DNA of 28,263 bases, from positions 1-28,263 of the forward strand of contig CAYZRX010000049.1 of assembly GCA_964480945.1 (NCBI GenBank), written 5' to 3'. The DNA comes from VGWB01 sp964480945. GTDB lineage: Bacteria; Bacteroidota; Ignavibacteria; UBA10030. This document shows positions 1-7,742 of the stretch, piece by piece (positions within the stretch are counted from its first letter, which is position 1; every line of letters begins with the position of its first letter). Position numbers and translations under genes: made by a program. The notes beneath the pieces are model-generated. The model was not told where the DNA came from. It ran no database searches and saw only the letters and a list, made by a program, of their open reading frames with translations.

Positions 1-2
1 CG

Positions 3-92
3 GAGTTGGTGAACAACGGGACGATCAATATGAACGGAGACTTGCAGAACGATGGTATCCTGACGAACACCGGGACGATCGGAGTATACTAA
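3..92 (+). CDS. C-terminal fragment of a repeat-rich secreted protein (5' end outside window)
   Basis: An open frame enters from the left edge and stops at TAA 90-92. The 29 visible residues read as an Asn/Gly/Thr-rich pattern (LVNNGTIN, LQNDGILTNTGTIG) of short strand-turn units, typical of beta-helix or filamentous surface repeats. The same kind of text (LKNKGTINNTGKI) occurs right after the signal peptide of the large gene at 830, so the two proteins appear related and adjacent. No T9SS sorting domain is visible at this C-terminus, which ends GVY. Function is unknown. The short length limits certainty, but the compositional match to the neighbour supports a real coding tail. Confidence 0.6.
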   Translation, partial: ELVNNGTINMNGDLQNDGILTNTGTIGVY

Positions 93-292
93 GAGCATCG
101 TAGAGCGTAGGGTGTGGAGGGAAGGCAGAGGGTGAAGGTGTAGGAGATGGCTTGGGGTTGGCGCTCTCTGCCGAGAGAAGAGGTGAGGTGTGAACAAGAA
201 GGAGAGCTCTATGATAGCTCAAGGGATGACTATACGTGCTGGTCCTCGGTGGCGGGATAGGCTGATACCGTTGCCGCGGGGAGACACAGCAA

Positions 293-337
293 TCCTTCCG
301 AAGGTCAGAGGGAGTACTAAAAAAACCTTCGGAAGGA
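293..337. repeat. Inverted-repeat element copy A (CCTTCSGAAGG pair, 32-bp spacing)
   Basis: CCTTCCGAAGG at 294-304 and its reverse complement CCTTCGGAAGG at 326-336 lie 32 bp apart start to start. The arms extend to a perfect 13-bp stem (293-305 with 325-337) around a 19-base loop. The same pair recurs at four other intergenic sites in this window. Confidence 0.85.
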
Positions 338-561
338 CAGAAGGGATAGGTCCACCCTCACGGGTGAAGGTTACCTTCGACAGAGTTCGATGCTGGCAGG
401 CGCGTTACCCGGAAGAGTTTGCTCCTTCTCTTCCTGGAACGGCTGCCACAGGCGGAATCGTGTTTCTTGCAGGAATCTTGTGTTTTCATGGCAATGTGCT
501 ATGCGGTTGATGAATCAACATAACGCGGGGAAGATTCCGCTCAAGTCTTCCCTGCCGGCAA

Positions 562-606
562 ACCTTCCGAAGGTCCTCTCGGTGTCATCCGCGACCTTCG
601 GAAGGT
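562..606. repeat. Inverted-repeat element copy B (CCTTCSGAAGG pair, 32-bp spacing)
   Basis: CCTTCCGAAGG at 563-573 and CCTTCGGAAGG at 595-605 are again exactly 32 bp apart. The stem is a perfect 14 bp (562-575 with 593-606) around a 17-base loop whose sequence is unrelated to that of copy A. A Shine-Dalgarno-like GGAGGAGAGG follows at 611-620. Confidence 0.85.
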
Positions 607-622
607 CGCGGGAGGAGAGGTA

Positions 623-658
623 ATGAGTGAGAAGACGGACAGGAGCGAAAAGTCATGA
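623..658 (+). CDS. Possible 11-codon leader peptide
   Basis: An ATG at 623 follows GGAGGAGAGG at 611-620, one of the better ribosome-binding sites in the window. The 11-residue product reads MSEKTDRSEKS. Its TGA (656-658) overlaps the ATG (655) of the next small ORF in an ATGA junction. This is a typical layout for translational coupling, but such a short ORF can occur by chance. There is no evidence of expression. Confidence 0.25.
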   Translation: MSEKTDRSEKS

Positions 659-825
659 GCAAGAGTGAAATGAATGACGGAAGAAGGGGGCGATGTGTTC
701 ACGCCGAGCCTCGCGAAGGCGTTGACGACATTCAAATCCTTCGCATGGCCCGGATGCGGTCACCGCAGATGTCCAACGCTGCGGGGGGTGACCGGGGTGG
801 GATAAATCAGATTTTGAAACGATAG
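655..825 (+). CDS. Small ORF (56 aa) just upstream of the giant surface-protein gene
   Basis: This frame starts at ATG 655, overlapping the stop of the micro-ORF before it. It ends at TAG 823-825, only four bases before the ATG at 830. The product is charged (Arg/Asp-rich, ending NQILKR), has no signal peptide and is not recognised. The gene at 830 has no obvious ribosome-binding site of its own, so this ORF could deliver ribosomes to it by termination-reinitiation. That is inference; the ORF may equally be non-functional. Confidence 0.25.
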   Translation: MSKSEMNDGRRGRCVHAEPREGVDDIQILRMARMRSPQMSNAAGGDRGGINQILKR

Positions 826-829
826 ACCA

Positions 830-3800
830 ATGGGTACTCCAATGGTTAGACACACGAACAACAGATCCCGAAGGCGGAACGCCCGCTGGCTTGCCCCGAT
901 GTTTTGTCTTTCGGGTAGAACAAGTCGGGCGCCGTGGAAGATCTACCTGCTGCTGTTCTTGATGTTCGTCTCGGTTGTCAGCTCCGCGCGAGCGGGCGAC
1001 CTCAAGAACAAGGGGACGATCAACAACACCGGGAAGATCATGGTGAAGAACCAGGCCACTGGCTTGCCCCTGATCAACAACGGCGTGTACGAGTTCCTCG
1101 GCGGTAACCAGACGATTCCGAGTGCGCAATATCAAGATCTCGTTCTGAGCGGTTCCGGAATCAAGACGTTGACCGGTACCGGTGTCGCGATCTACGATAC
1201 GCTGACTATAGCATCCGGTGTTACGGCTGTGACTGATCCTGGTGCAGTCGCCCACGTGGTCGGGATCTTGAATGAGCAGGGATATCTGCAAGGCGTTGCC
1301 GACAAGACGGACAACCTCACCGGAGCGTCCGGCTCATCGAATTACGGAAATCTCGGCGCGACTATATCATGGACAGGAACTGCTCCCGGCGTGACGACGG
1401 TGGTCCGAACGACGGGCACGGCGATTATTTCTCCATTGACTGGTAAACAATCCATCGGGCGGTACTTCGATATCGCACCGACGTTCTCCACAGGTCTGAA
1501 CGCAACACTCGTGTTCAAATATGCTGATATCGAGCTGAATGGCCATAATCCAAACACTCTTGAGTTGTGGCGATCACCCGACGGCGGTGCCACGTGGCGA
1601 CGGCAAGGAGGCACTGTGGATGTAGTGCAGCGAACGATTACGAAGGCCGGCATTCGGGACTTCAGCCGCTGGACAGCGTCGGACGCAGCAAATCCACTCG
1701 GACCGCTGTACTATGAAGGGGTTGCTCAGAATATCGCACTGACCTCCGGCAGTGGTCAGAGCGCGGCCCCCGGCACCATCCTGCCTCTTCCATTCTTGAT
1801 CACCGTCAGAGACGCGTACGGGAATCCCATCAGCGGGACGAACGTCGTGTTCGCAATTGCCACGACACCTTCAGGGACGACAGGACACAGCCTCAGCGTG
1901 ACGAGCGCGACCACCGGTCCGAGCGGTCAGGCATCGACGGTCTTGACGCTCGGGACCGTCGCCGGTACCTATACCGTTACGGCGGCATCGCCCGGGCTGA
2001 GCGGCAGCCCGATCACGTTCACGGCGACAGCCACCGGTGTAGCTCCTCCGCCACCACCACCACCTCCGAGCCCTGTGCCAACATCGATCGCATTAACCGC
2101 GGGTCAGGGACAGGCGGATACCGTGACGGCCCAGCTCGGCAGTCCGTTTACCGTTGCCGTCCTGAGCCAGTTTGGAACGCCGTTCTCAGGCGTGCAGGTG
2201 CGGTTCACCGTAGCGAGTACACCAAGCGGTGCAGTCGGGACGACCCTGACCGATACGCTCGTTCTGACCAATGCTCTTGGTCAGGCGTCGACGAGGCTGA
2301 CACTGGGCACGAAGGTCGGAACCTACACGGTCTCGGCCTCGTCCGGTTCGCTCACCGGCAGCCCGATCACCTTTGCCGCTACAGCGATCGCTGGGCGGCC
2401 CGTCTACCTGCTATCGACTGCCGGCAACGCCCAAAGTGCGCCTGTCAGGACTACCCTGCCTCAGCCGCTGGTGGTCTCAGTGACGGATACGTTCGGGAAC
2501 GTCAAGCAGGGCGTCAATGTAAGGTTTGCGATCACAAGCGCTCCGCTTGGAGCAACCGGTCAGGCACTCAGCGATTCGGTGGTGACCACGGGAGCGGATG
2601 GACAGGCCGCCGTGCGACTAACGCTGGGCGACAGTGTTGGTGTCTATCAGGTGGCAGCTTCCTCCGGAACGCTGCTCGGCAGTCCGCTCACGTTTACGGC
2701 GAACGCGACACCGTCTGTCGGCGGGGCAACCATCGCCTTGACGGCCGGAGAGGGTCAACGCGCCCCGGTGAATACGACCCTGGCCAATCCGTTCGTCGTC
2801 ACCGTTCGCAACTCGCTCGGCAGCGTCGTCGCGGGCGTACCGGTGACCTTCGCGATCGTTGACACGCCGGCAGGTGCGATCGGGCAGCGATTGACACCAA
2901 TACAAAGCGTCACGGATTCGCTCGGCCGTGCTTCCGCTCTGCTGACCCTTGGCAATCGGCCGGGCATTTATCGGATTGCGGTTTCGTCTGAAGGTCTGTC
3001 GGGAAGCCCCGTGCTCTTCACGGCGACCGCCGACGTCGGCAGCGCGGCGTCACTGGCGCTCGTCGCCGGCAACGATCAGATCGGGGTCGTGAGGACTCGG
3101 CTGCTGCAGCCGTTCACTGTCACGGTGCTCGATGCGGCCGGGAATCCGGTTCGAGGTGCTGCGGTCACGTTTGCGATCGATAGCATCCCAAGCGGCGCGG
3201 TCGGTCAATCGTTCAACGGCGCTTCCTCAATGGTCGTCGCCACAGATTCCGCCGGGCTGGCTTCAGCCTTCCTGACGCTCGGCGATCAGACGGGTGTTTA
3301 CAGAGCGACAGCGACATCCAGCGGTCTCGTCGGGAGCCCGCTCGTGTTTAGGGCGACCGCGGTCACCTCAGCCGGAGCTGTGAGGATGGTCTACACTGCG
3401 GGGGACGCTCAGTCGGCCGCAATACTGACGGATCTGTCGAGCCCGCTCGCGGTGACGGTACTGAACGCCAGCGGCAATCCGGTTTCCGGTCAGTTAGTAA
3501 CCTTCGCGATCGACAGCATCCCGTCGGGAGCGACCGGACAGCTGGTGACGCCGTCGACGGTAACAACCGACGCCTCCGGTCGCGCAACGGCCGTCGCCAA
3601 GGTGGGCAGCAAGGTCGGCGTCTACCGGGTCACCGCGACGTCCGCAGGATTGGCCGGGAGTCCGGTTGAGTTCAGAGTCCAGGCAACCGTGGGTGTTGCG
3701 CGTGCTCTGGTTTATCTTGCGGGAGATGGACAATCGAAGCAGATCACCGGCACCCTCGACAGCGCGTTCGTCGTGCGGGTGGTCGACCTGGGCGAGAATC

Positions 3801-5281
3801 CCGTGCCCGGCGTTGCCGTTCACTTCTCGCTCGATTCGATCCCGGATGGTGCGATGGGTCAGCGTCTGACGGCGCTCAATCCGGTGACGGATGCTCAAGG
3901 TCAAGCCGCCGCGGTCCTGACACTCGGCTCGAAGATCGGGACCTACGTTGTGTCGGCGAGTGTGGAGGGCCTCTCTGGAAGTCCGTTGAAATTCATCGCG
4001 AGGGCTTCAGTGGGCGCAGCCGCGGCGATGATCCTGACCTCCGGGAACGAACAAACCGGCTATGTCTCGACGGACCTTGCAGCGCCGTTCACTGTTACCA
4101 TCGTCGACATTGCCGGCAACCCGGTCCCCGGTATCGGGGTCCAGTTCGCCATCGATAGTATCCCGGCTGGTGCAAACGGCCAGAGCCTCAGGGTCCTGAA
4201 CACGATCACGGATCAAGGCGGCCAAGCTTCAGCGGTGTTGACGCTGGGTGACAAGATCGGCCGTTACACCGTCACAGCGGTGTCGAGCGGACTGATCGGA
4301 AGCCCGGCGAGGTTCGCCGCGACGGCAAGGGTGTTGGTGGGTGATGTCAACACCGATCGGGAGGTCGACGTTGCTGATCTCACGACTATCATCGACCACA
4401 TCCTGGGTCGTGTCACCCTGGTCGGCAACGATTCCGCAAAGGCTGACATCAATCGGGACGGCAGGATCAACGTTGTGGACGTGGTGGCCCTGCAGAACAA
4501 TCTCCTGGCGATAGCCGGCGTTCCGGCGACATCCGACATCAGCGCCTCGCCCGCCTCCGCGAGAATGAGCGGCTCATCGCTCTCCGTTGGTTCGGACACG
4601 ACGATGGTCCGCTCCGAGTTTGTCCTCACCCAGGATGGACTCAGGTTCAACATCGCGAACAGCGTCCCGCTGAAAGGAATCGAGCTGGTTGTCCGGTTCA
4701 AGAATTCCGTCGACGTGCAATCGCTGGATGTTGTCTTCCCGCGAGCGCTCGTCGATTCGTTCTACCTCAACGTTGTTGGTCGCGAGGCCCGCATCGTGGC
4801 CTACAATCTGAAGAACAACCCGATCGCCGTCGGTGATGGCCCAATCTTCAGATTGCCGATCGTGCTCTCCGCGCTCGATGACATCGAGAGCAGCCAGTTG
4901 GTGGTTAGCGCTGCTGATACGGTCACGTTGAAGGATCAGGCATTGAGAACGACACCGGAGAAGAGATTGGTCGGAACGACGGAGATCCCGTCCAACTTCA
5001 TTCTCTATCAGAATTATCCGAACCCGTTCAATTCGTCGACGAGGATTGAATTCCAGCTGCCGGATCGGCAGGGAGGTGGAGTCAAGGTGCTCATTCAGGT
5101 GTTCGATCTCGTTGGCGAGAAGATCAAGACGCTTGTGTCCGGATACTATGCCGGCGGCCGATATGGGGTCTCGTGGGATGGGACGGACGACCGCGGTGGG
5201 AAGGTGTCGTCCGGAACGTACTACTATCGCTTGATCTCCGGCGACTACGTCAGCGGGAAGAAGATGATTCTGTTGAAGTGA
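830..5281 (+). CDS. Giant secreted surface protein: Ig-like repeats, dockerin-like and cohesin-like modules, T9SS C-terminal domain
   Basis: 1483 residues. A basic N-terminus and hydrophobic core (KIYLLLFLMFVSVV, cleavage near SSARA at about 55) form a signal peptide; the long n-region suggests a later start is possible, for example Met24 at 899. A short Asn/Gly segment (NKGTINNTGKI) follows. Eight Ig-like repeats of about 106 residues start near residues 301, 418, 524, 634, 740, 850, 958 and 1064, each with a signature like AGxxQ, FxVTVxDxxGNPV, VxFAI and GLxGSPxxFxATA. The first two are separated by a Pro-rich linker. A dockerin-like pair of calcium loops follows (GDVNTDREVDVADL and DINRDGRINVVDV, about 1170-1230), then a segment resembling cohesin folds (VPLKGIELVVRF, about 1255-1370). 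The end is a classic T9SS type A sorting domain (YQNYPNPFN to the C-terminus, about 1393-1483). It is probably exported through the outer membrane and anchored at the surface as an adhesin or scaffold. The ligand is unknown. Confidence 0.93.
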   Translation: MGTPMVRHTNNRSRRRNARWLAPMFCLSGRTSRAPWKIYLLLFLMFVSVVSSARAGDLKNKGTINNTGKIMVKNQATGLPLINNGVYEFLGGNQTIPSAQYQDLVLSGSGIKTLTGTGVAIYDTLTIASGVTAVTDPGAVAHVVGILNEQGYLQGVADKTDNLTGASGSSNYGNLGATISWTGTAPGVTTVVRTTGTAIISPLTGKQSIGRYFDIAPTFSTGLNATLVFKYADIELNGHNPNTLELWRSPDGGATWRRQGGTVDVVQRTITKAGIRDFSRWTASDAANPLGPLYYEGVAQNIALTSGSGQSAAPGTILPLPFLITVRDAYGNPISGTNVVFAIATTPSGTTGHSLSVTSATTGPSGQASTVLTLGTVAGTYTVTAASPGLSGSPITFTATATGVAPPPPPPPPSPVPTSIALTAGQGQADTVTAQLGSPFTVAVLSQFGTPFSGVQVRFTVASTPSGAVGTTLTDTLVLTNALGQASTRLTLGTKVGTYTVSASSGSLTGSPITFAATAIAGRPVYLLSTAGNAQSAPVRTTLPQPLVVSVTDTFGNVKQGVNVRFAITSAPLGATGQALSDSVVTTGADGQAAVRLTLGDSVGVYQVAASSGTLLGSPLTFTANATPSVGGATIALTAGEGQRAPVNTTLANPFVVTVRNSLGSVVAGVPVTFAIVDTPAGAIGQRLTPIQSVTDSLGRASALLTLGNRPGIYRIAVSSEGLSGSPVLFTATADVGSAASLALVAGNDQIGVVRTRLLQPFTVTVLDAAGNPVRGAAVTFAIDSIPSGAVGQSFNGASSMVVATDSAGLASAFLTLGDQTGVYRATATSSGLVGSPLVFRATAVTSAGAVRMVYTAGDAQSAAILTDLSSPLAVTVLNASGNPVSGQLVTFAIDSIPSGATGQLVTPSTVTTDASGRATAVAKVGSKVGVYRVTATSAGLAGSPVEFRVQATVGVARALVYLAGDGQSKQITGTLDSAFVVRVVDLGENPVPGVAVHFSLDSIPDGAMGQRLTALNPVTDAQGQAAAVLTLGSKIGTYVVSASVEGLSGSPLKFIARASVGAAAAMILTSGNEQTGYVSTDLAAPFTVTIVDIAGNPVPGIGVQFAIDSIPAGANGQSLRVLNTITDQGGQASAVLTLGDKIGRYTVTAVSSGLIGSPARFAATARVLVGDVNTDREVDVADLTTIIDHILGRVTLVGNDSAKADINRDGRINVVDVVALQNNLLAIAGVPATSDISASPASARMSGSSLSVGSDTTMVRSEFVLTQDGLRFNIANSVPLKGIELVVRFKNSVDVQSLDVVFPRALVDSFYLNVVGREARIVAYNLKNNPIAVGDGPIFRLPIVLSALDDIESSQLVVSAADTVTLKDQALRTTPEKRLVGTTEIPSNFILYQNYPNPFNSSTRIEFQLPDRQGGGVKVLIQVFDLVGEKIKTLVSGYYAGGRYGVSWDGTDDRGGKVSSGTYYYRLISGDYVSGKKMILLK

Positions 5282-5288
5282 GCCGTGA

Positions 5289-5366
5289 AAACCTTCCGAA
5301 GGTTATTGATGGAACCAACGAAGCCTTCGGAAGGTTTCTGAGAGAACCAACGGAGCCTTCGAAAGG
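5289..5366. repeat. Inverted-repeat element copy C (three units at 32-bp period)
   Basis: CCTTCCGAAGG (5292-5302), CCTTCGGAAGG (5324-5334) and CCTTCGAAAGG (5356-5366) are each 32 bp apart. The first two form a 14-bp stem (5289-5302 with 5324-5337). The second and third units sit in a near-identical direct repeat sharing GAACCAACG (5312-5320 and 5344-5352), so one 32-bp unit looks tandemly duplicated. The element begins eight bases after the stop of the giant surface-protein gene and may help end its transcript. Confidence 0.85.
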
Positions 5367-5393
5367 TTGCTCCGGGAATCTCCCTCCGCTTCA

Positions 5394-5422
5394 TTGATTC
5401 TCTAAACTCTTCTCCATACTTT
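5394..5422 (+). promoter_or_regulatory. Possible promoter of the 5461-11160 operon
   Basis: TTGATT (5394-5399) and TACTTT (5417-5422) are separated by 17 bases, and TACTTTG also resembles the -7 box used by Bacteroidota sigma factors. It lies 38 bases upstream of the first gene. The match is moderate, so the call is tentative. Confidence 0.35.
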
Positions 5423-5460
5423 GCGGCGTCGTTCACTACCCTCCTCATCTGCTGAAGCAC

Positions 5461-6861
5461 ATGACTCTTCAATTTCTTGGGGCGGCCCAGACGGTGACCG
5501 GATCGATGCATCTCGTTTCGGCCAACGGAAGCCGGATCCTTCTCGACTGCGGCCTCTTTCAGGGCCGGCGGGCGGAGGCGTTCGAACGAAACAAGAACTT
5601 CCCGTTCGATGCAAGCACGATCGACGCAGTGGTGCTCTCGCACGCGCATATCGATCACGCCGGCAACCTGCCGAATCTCGTGCGTAGCGGCTTCAAGGGT
5701 CCGATCTATGCCACCAGCGCCACCCACGACCTGTGCAACGTCATGCTCTATGACAGCGCCTACATCCAGGAGCGTGACATCGAATACGTCAACAAGAAGC
5801 ATCGGAGGAACAACGAACCGCCGGTGGAGCCTCTCTATCTTCCCGAGGATGTCGACCAAACAATGAGCCAGATGGTCGGCATGGGGTATCGGAAGGACTT
5901 CGAGGTGGCTGACGGAATGACGGTCAAGTTCGTCGACGCCGGTCACGTGCTGGGTTCGGCGGTCACTTCGGCCGAGATCCGTGAAAACGGGAAAACGACG
6001 AGGCTCGGCTTCACGGGCGATCTTGGAAGAAAGAATATGCCGATCCTCAAAGACCCCGAGGCCATCGGCGATGTCGACATCTTCATCTCCGAGAGCACCT
6101 ATGGCGGAAGGATTCACGAGCCGATCACCGGCATGGGGGAGCTGCTGGTGAATGTCATCAAGCGAACGATCGACCGCGGCGGAAAAGTGATTGTGCCGGC
6201 GTTCAGCGTCGGCAAGACGCAGGAGTTCCTCTACGTGCTCTTCACCCTGAATGACAGCGGCCGCCTCCCATCGGTTCCGATCTTTGTCGATAGCCCTCTC
6301 TCCGTGAACACGACGGAGGTCTTTCGGGTGCATCCCGAATGCTTCGACAGAGAAATCAATCAATATATCCTTCAGAAGGAAGACCCTTTCGGGTTCGGCC
6401 GCCTGAAGTATGTGCGCAGCGTCGAGGACTCGAAGAAGCTGAACGACGTGAAGGAACCGTGCATCATTATTGCGTCATCCGGGATGTGCGAGGCCGGCCG
6501 GATCCTGCACCATCTCGCCAACAACGTTCAAGATCCCCGACACACCATTCTGATCATAGGATATATGGCTGAGCATACCCTCGGTCACAAGATCGTAGAG
6601 CGCCAGCCTGTCGTGAGGATCTTCGGTGAACCGCATGAGCTGAAGTCGGAAGTCGTCGTCCTGAACTCGTTTTCTTCGCACGCCGGGCAGGATGAGCTGG
6701 CGGGATATATCGGCGGCATGGACAGAAAGAGGTTGAAGGATATCTTCCTCGTTCACGGCGAGCTTCAGCAAGCGCAAAAGCTGTCGGTGAAGCTGACGGA
6801 GGCCGGGTTCTCAAGTGTGCATATCCCTGTCCGCGGTGAAAAAGCGGAGTTTCCCCAATGA
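5461..6861 (+). CDS. Beta-CASP metallo-beta-lactamase-fold RNase-like protein (YSH1/CPSF family)
   Basis: 466 residues, full length for the bacterial CPSF-like metallo-beta-lactamase family (COG1236). These are zinc-dependent RNA-processing exo/endonucleases. The zinc motif HAHIDH is at 61-66, with later metal and active-site elements DAGHVLGSA and FTGDLGR. A beta-CASP insert (PAFSVGKTQE, IFVDSPLS, IIASSGMCEAGR) follows, then the closing SSHAGQDEL and VHGE motifs. The protein is cytoplasmic. The start has only a weak ribosome-binding site, but the N-terminus MTLQFLGAAQTVTGS aligns with the family's first beta-strand. It is the first gene of a five-gene operon and overlaps the next by four bases (ATGA). 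The exact RNA substrate is unknown. Confidence 0.93.
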   Translation: MTLQFLGAAQTVTGSMHLVSANGSRILLDCGLFQGRRAEAFERNKNFPFDASTIDAVVLSHAHIDHAGNLPNLVRSGFKGPIYATSATHDLCNVMLYDSAYIQERDIEYVNKKHRRNNEPPVEPLYLPEDVDQTMSQMVGMGYRKDFEVADGMTVKFVDAGHVLGSAVTSAEIRENGKTTRLGFTGDLGRKNMPILKDPEAIGDVDIFISESTYGGRIHEPITGMGELLVNVIKRTIDRGGKVIVPAFSVGKTQEFLYVLFTLNDSGRLPSVPIFVDSPLSVNTTEVFRVHPECFDREINQYILQKEDPFGFGRLKYVRSVEDSKKLNDVKEPCIIIASSGMCEAGRILHHLANNVQDPRHTILIIGYMAEHTLGHKIVERQPVVRIFGEPHELKSEVVVLNSFSSHAGQDELAGYIGGMDRKRLKDIFLVHGELQQAQKLSVKLTEAGFSSVHIPVRGEKAEFPQ

Positions 6862-7709
6862 AGATCCTCGTCACGGGCGGCAGCGGAATGGTGGGAAGGT
6901 ACGTTGTCGACGAGCTCGCAAAGACTCACACGGTCGAAATCCTCGATATGAAGGGTCCTCACAGGGATGATCTGAAGTTCCACTCGGTGGACCTTCTGGA
7001 TGATCGCTCGACGAAAGCTGCAGTGAAAGGGTTCGACGTCGTCGTCCATCTGGCGGGCATTCCTCATCCGCTCACCGCTCCGCCGGAAAAGGTGTTCCGC
7101 ACCAATGCCGTCGGCACCTTCAATCTCCTCGAGGCGTGTGTCGCACAAGGGGTCGGGCGGTTCGTCTTTCTCTCCAGCGAATCGACGCTCGGTCTCGCCT
7201 TTTCCTCATCCGAGGTTTGTCCCGAATATGTCCCGATCGACGAAGAGCATCCGCTGAAACCCGAGGATCCTTACGGTCTGAGCAAGCTCGTGGGGGAACT
7301 GCTCTGCAAAGGGTTTTCGCAGCGGTCCGGCATGCAGACGATCTGCCTGCGCCCGCCGTGGATCTGGGTACCGGAACCGACGGAGATCGAGATCTACAAG
7401 CACCTCATTGCGGAATATCCGAAATGGCGAAAGAACCTGTGGGCGTACATCCATGTGTCGGATGTCGCCGAGGCCATTCGGCGATGCGTCGAATCGCAGA
7501 GCCTCCCCGTGCACGATTGCTATTTTATCTCCGCTCAGGACACGTGGACGGTTGTAGAGAGCAGAGACCTTCTGGAAGAATATTTCCCGGGGACGAAACG
7601 GATCGCACCGGAGTTTTCCGGGACGGCTTCGTTCATCAGCTCTGAGAAGGCTCGCCGGGCGTTCGGGTTCTGCCCGCGCTCTTCGTGGAAAGAGATCGTT
7701 CACCAGTAG
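6858..7709 (+). CDS. NAD(P)-dependent epimerase/dehydratase (extended SDR)
   Basis: 283 residues. The Rossmann fold opens with MKILVTGGSGMVG (GxxGxxG at residues 7-13). HLAGIPHP and FLSSEST follow as the mid-domain SDR signatures, and the catalytic YxxxK is Tyr139-Lys143 (YGLSK). The family covers nucleotide-sugar epimerases, uronate dehydrogenases and related reductases; the substrate cannot be fixed from sequence alone. The region IYKHLIAEYPKWRKNLWAYIHVSDVAEAI matches the substrate-domain architecture. The ATG overlaps the stop of the upstream RNase-like gene, and a nucleoside hydrolase follows 33 bases later, so the genes are probably co-transcribed. Confidence 0.9.
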   Translation: MKILVTGGSGMVGRYVVDELAKTHTVEILDMKGPHRDDLKFHSVDLLDDRSTKAAVKGFDVVVHLAGIPHPLTAPPEKVFRTNAVGTFNLLEACVAQGVGRFVFLSSESTLGLAFSSSEVCPEYVPIDEEHPLKPEDPYGLSKLVGELLCKGFSQRSGMQTICLRPPWIWVPEPTEIEIYKHLIAEYPKWRKNLWAYIHVSDVAEAIRRCVESQSLPVHDCYFISAQDTWTVVESRDLLEEYFPGTKRIAPEFSGTASFISSEKARRAFGFCPRSSWKEIVHQ

Positions 7710-7742
7710 AGGAGTTCGCTCACTCACACAACGAGGGTTGCT

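Larger units (their letters stand above)
93..829. other. Gene-poor intergenic stretch of 737 bases
   Basis: No convincing full-length gene is seen on either strand. The stretch holds two inverted-repeat elements (293-337 and 562-606), an imperfect palindrome GAAGGTTACCTTC at 366-378, and two tiny overlapping ORFs (623-658 and 655-825) that run up to the next gene. Longer frames here lack recognisable protein features. No clear sigma-70 promoter was found. Confidence 0.6.

Noticed and set aside
190..510. Plus-strand frame of 106 codons in the left intergenic region
   Set aside because: It crosses the inverted-repeat element, has no good ribosome-binding site and its product resembles no protein type.
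293..606. Possible CRISPR array
   Set aside because: The units are 11-bp palindromes in pairs or triplets with short, variable gaps, spread over five loci, and no cas gene is present.
5245..6363. Minus-strand frame (372 codons) opposite the beta-CASP gene
   Set aside because: It mirrors a well-supported enzyme gene and runs into the intergenic repeat; no protein features are seen.
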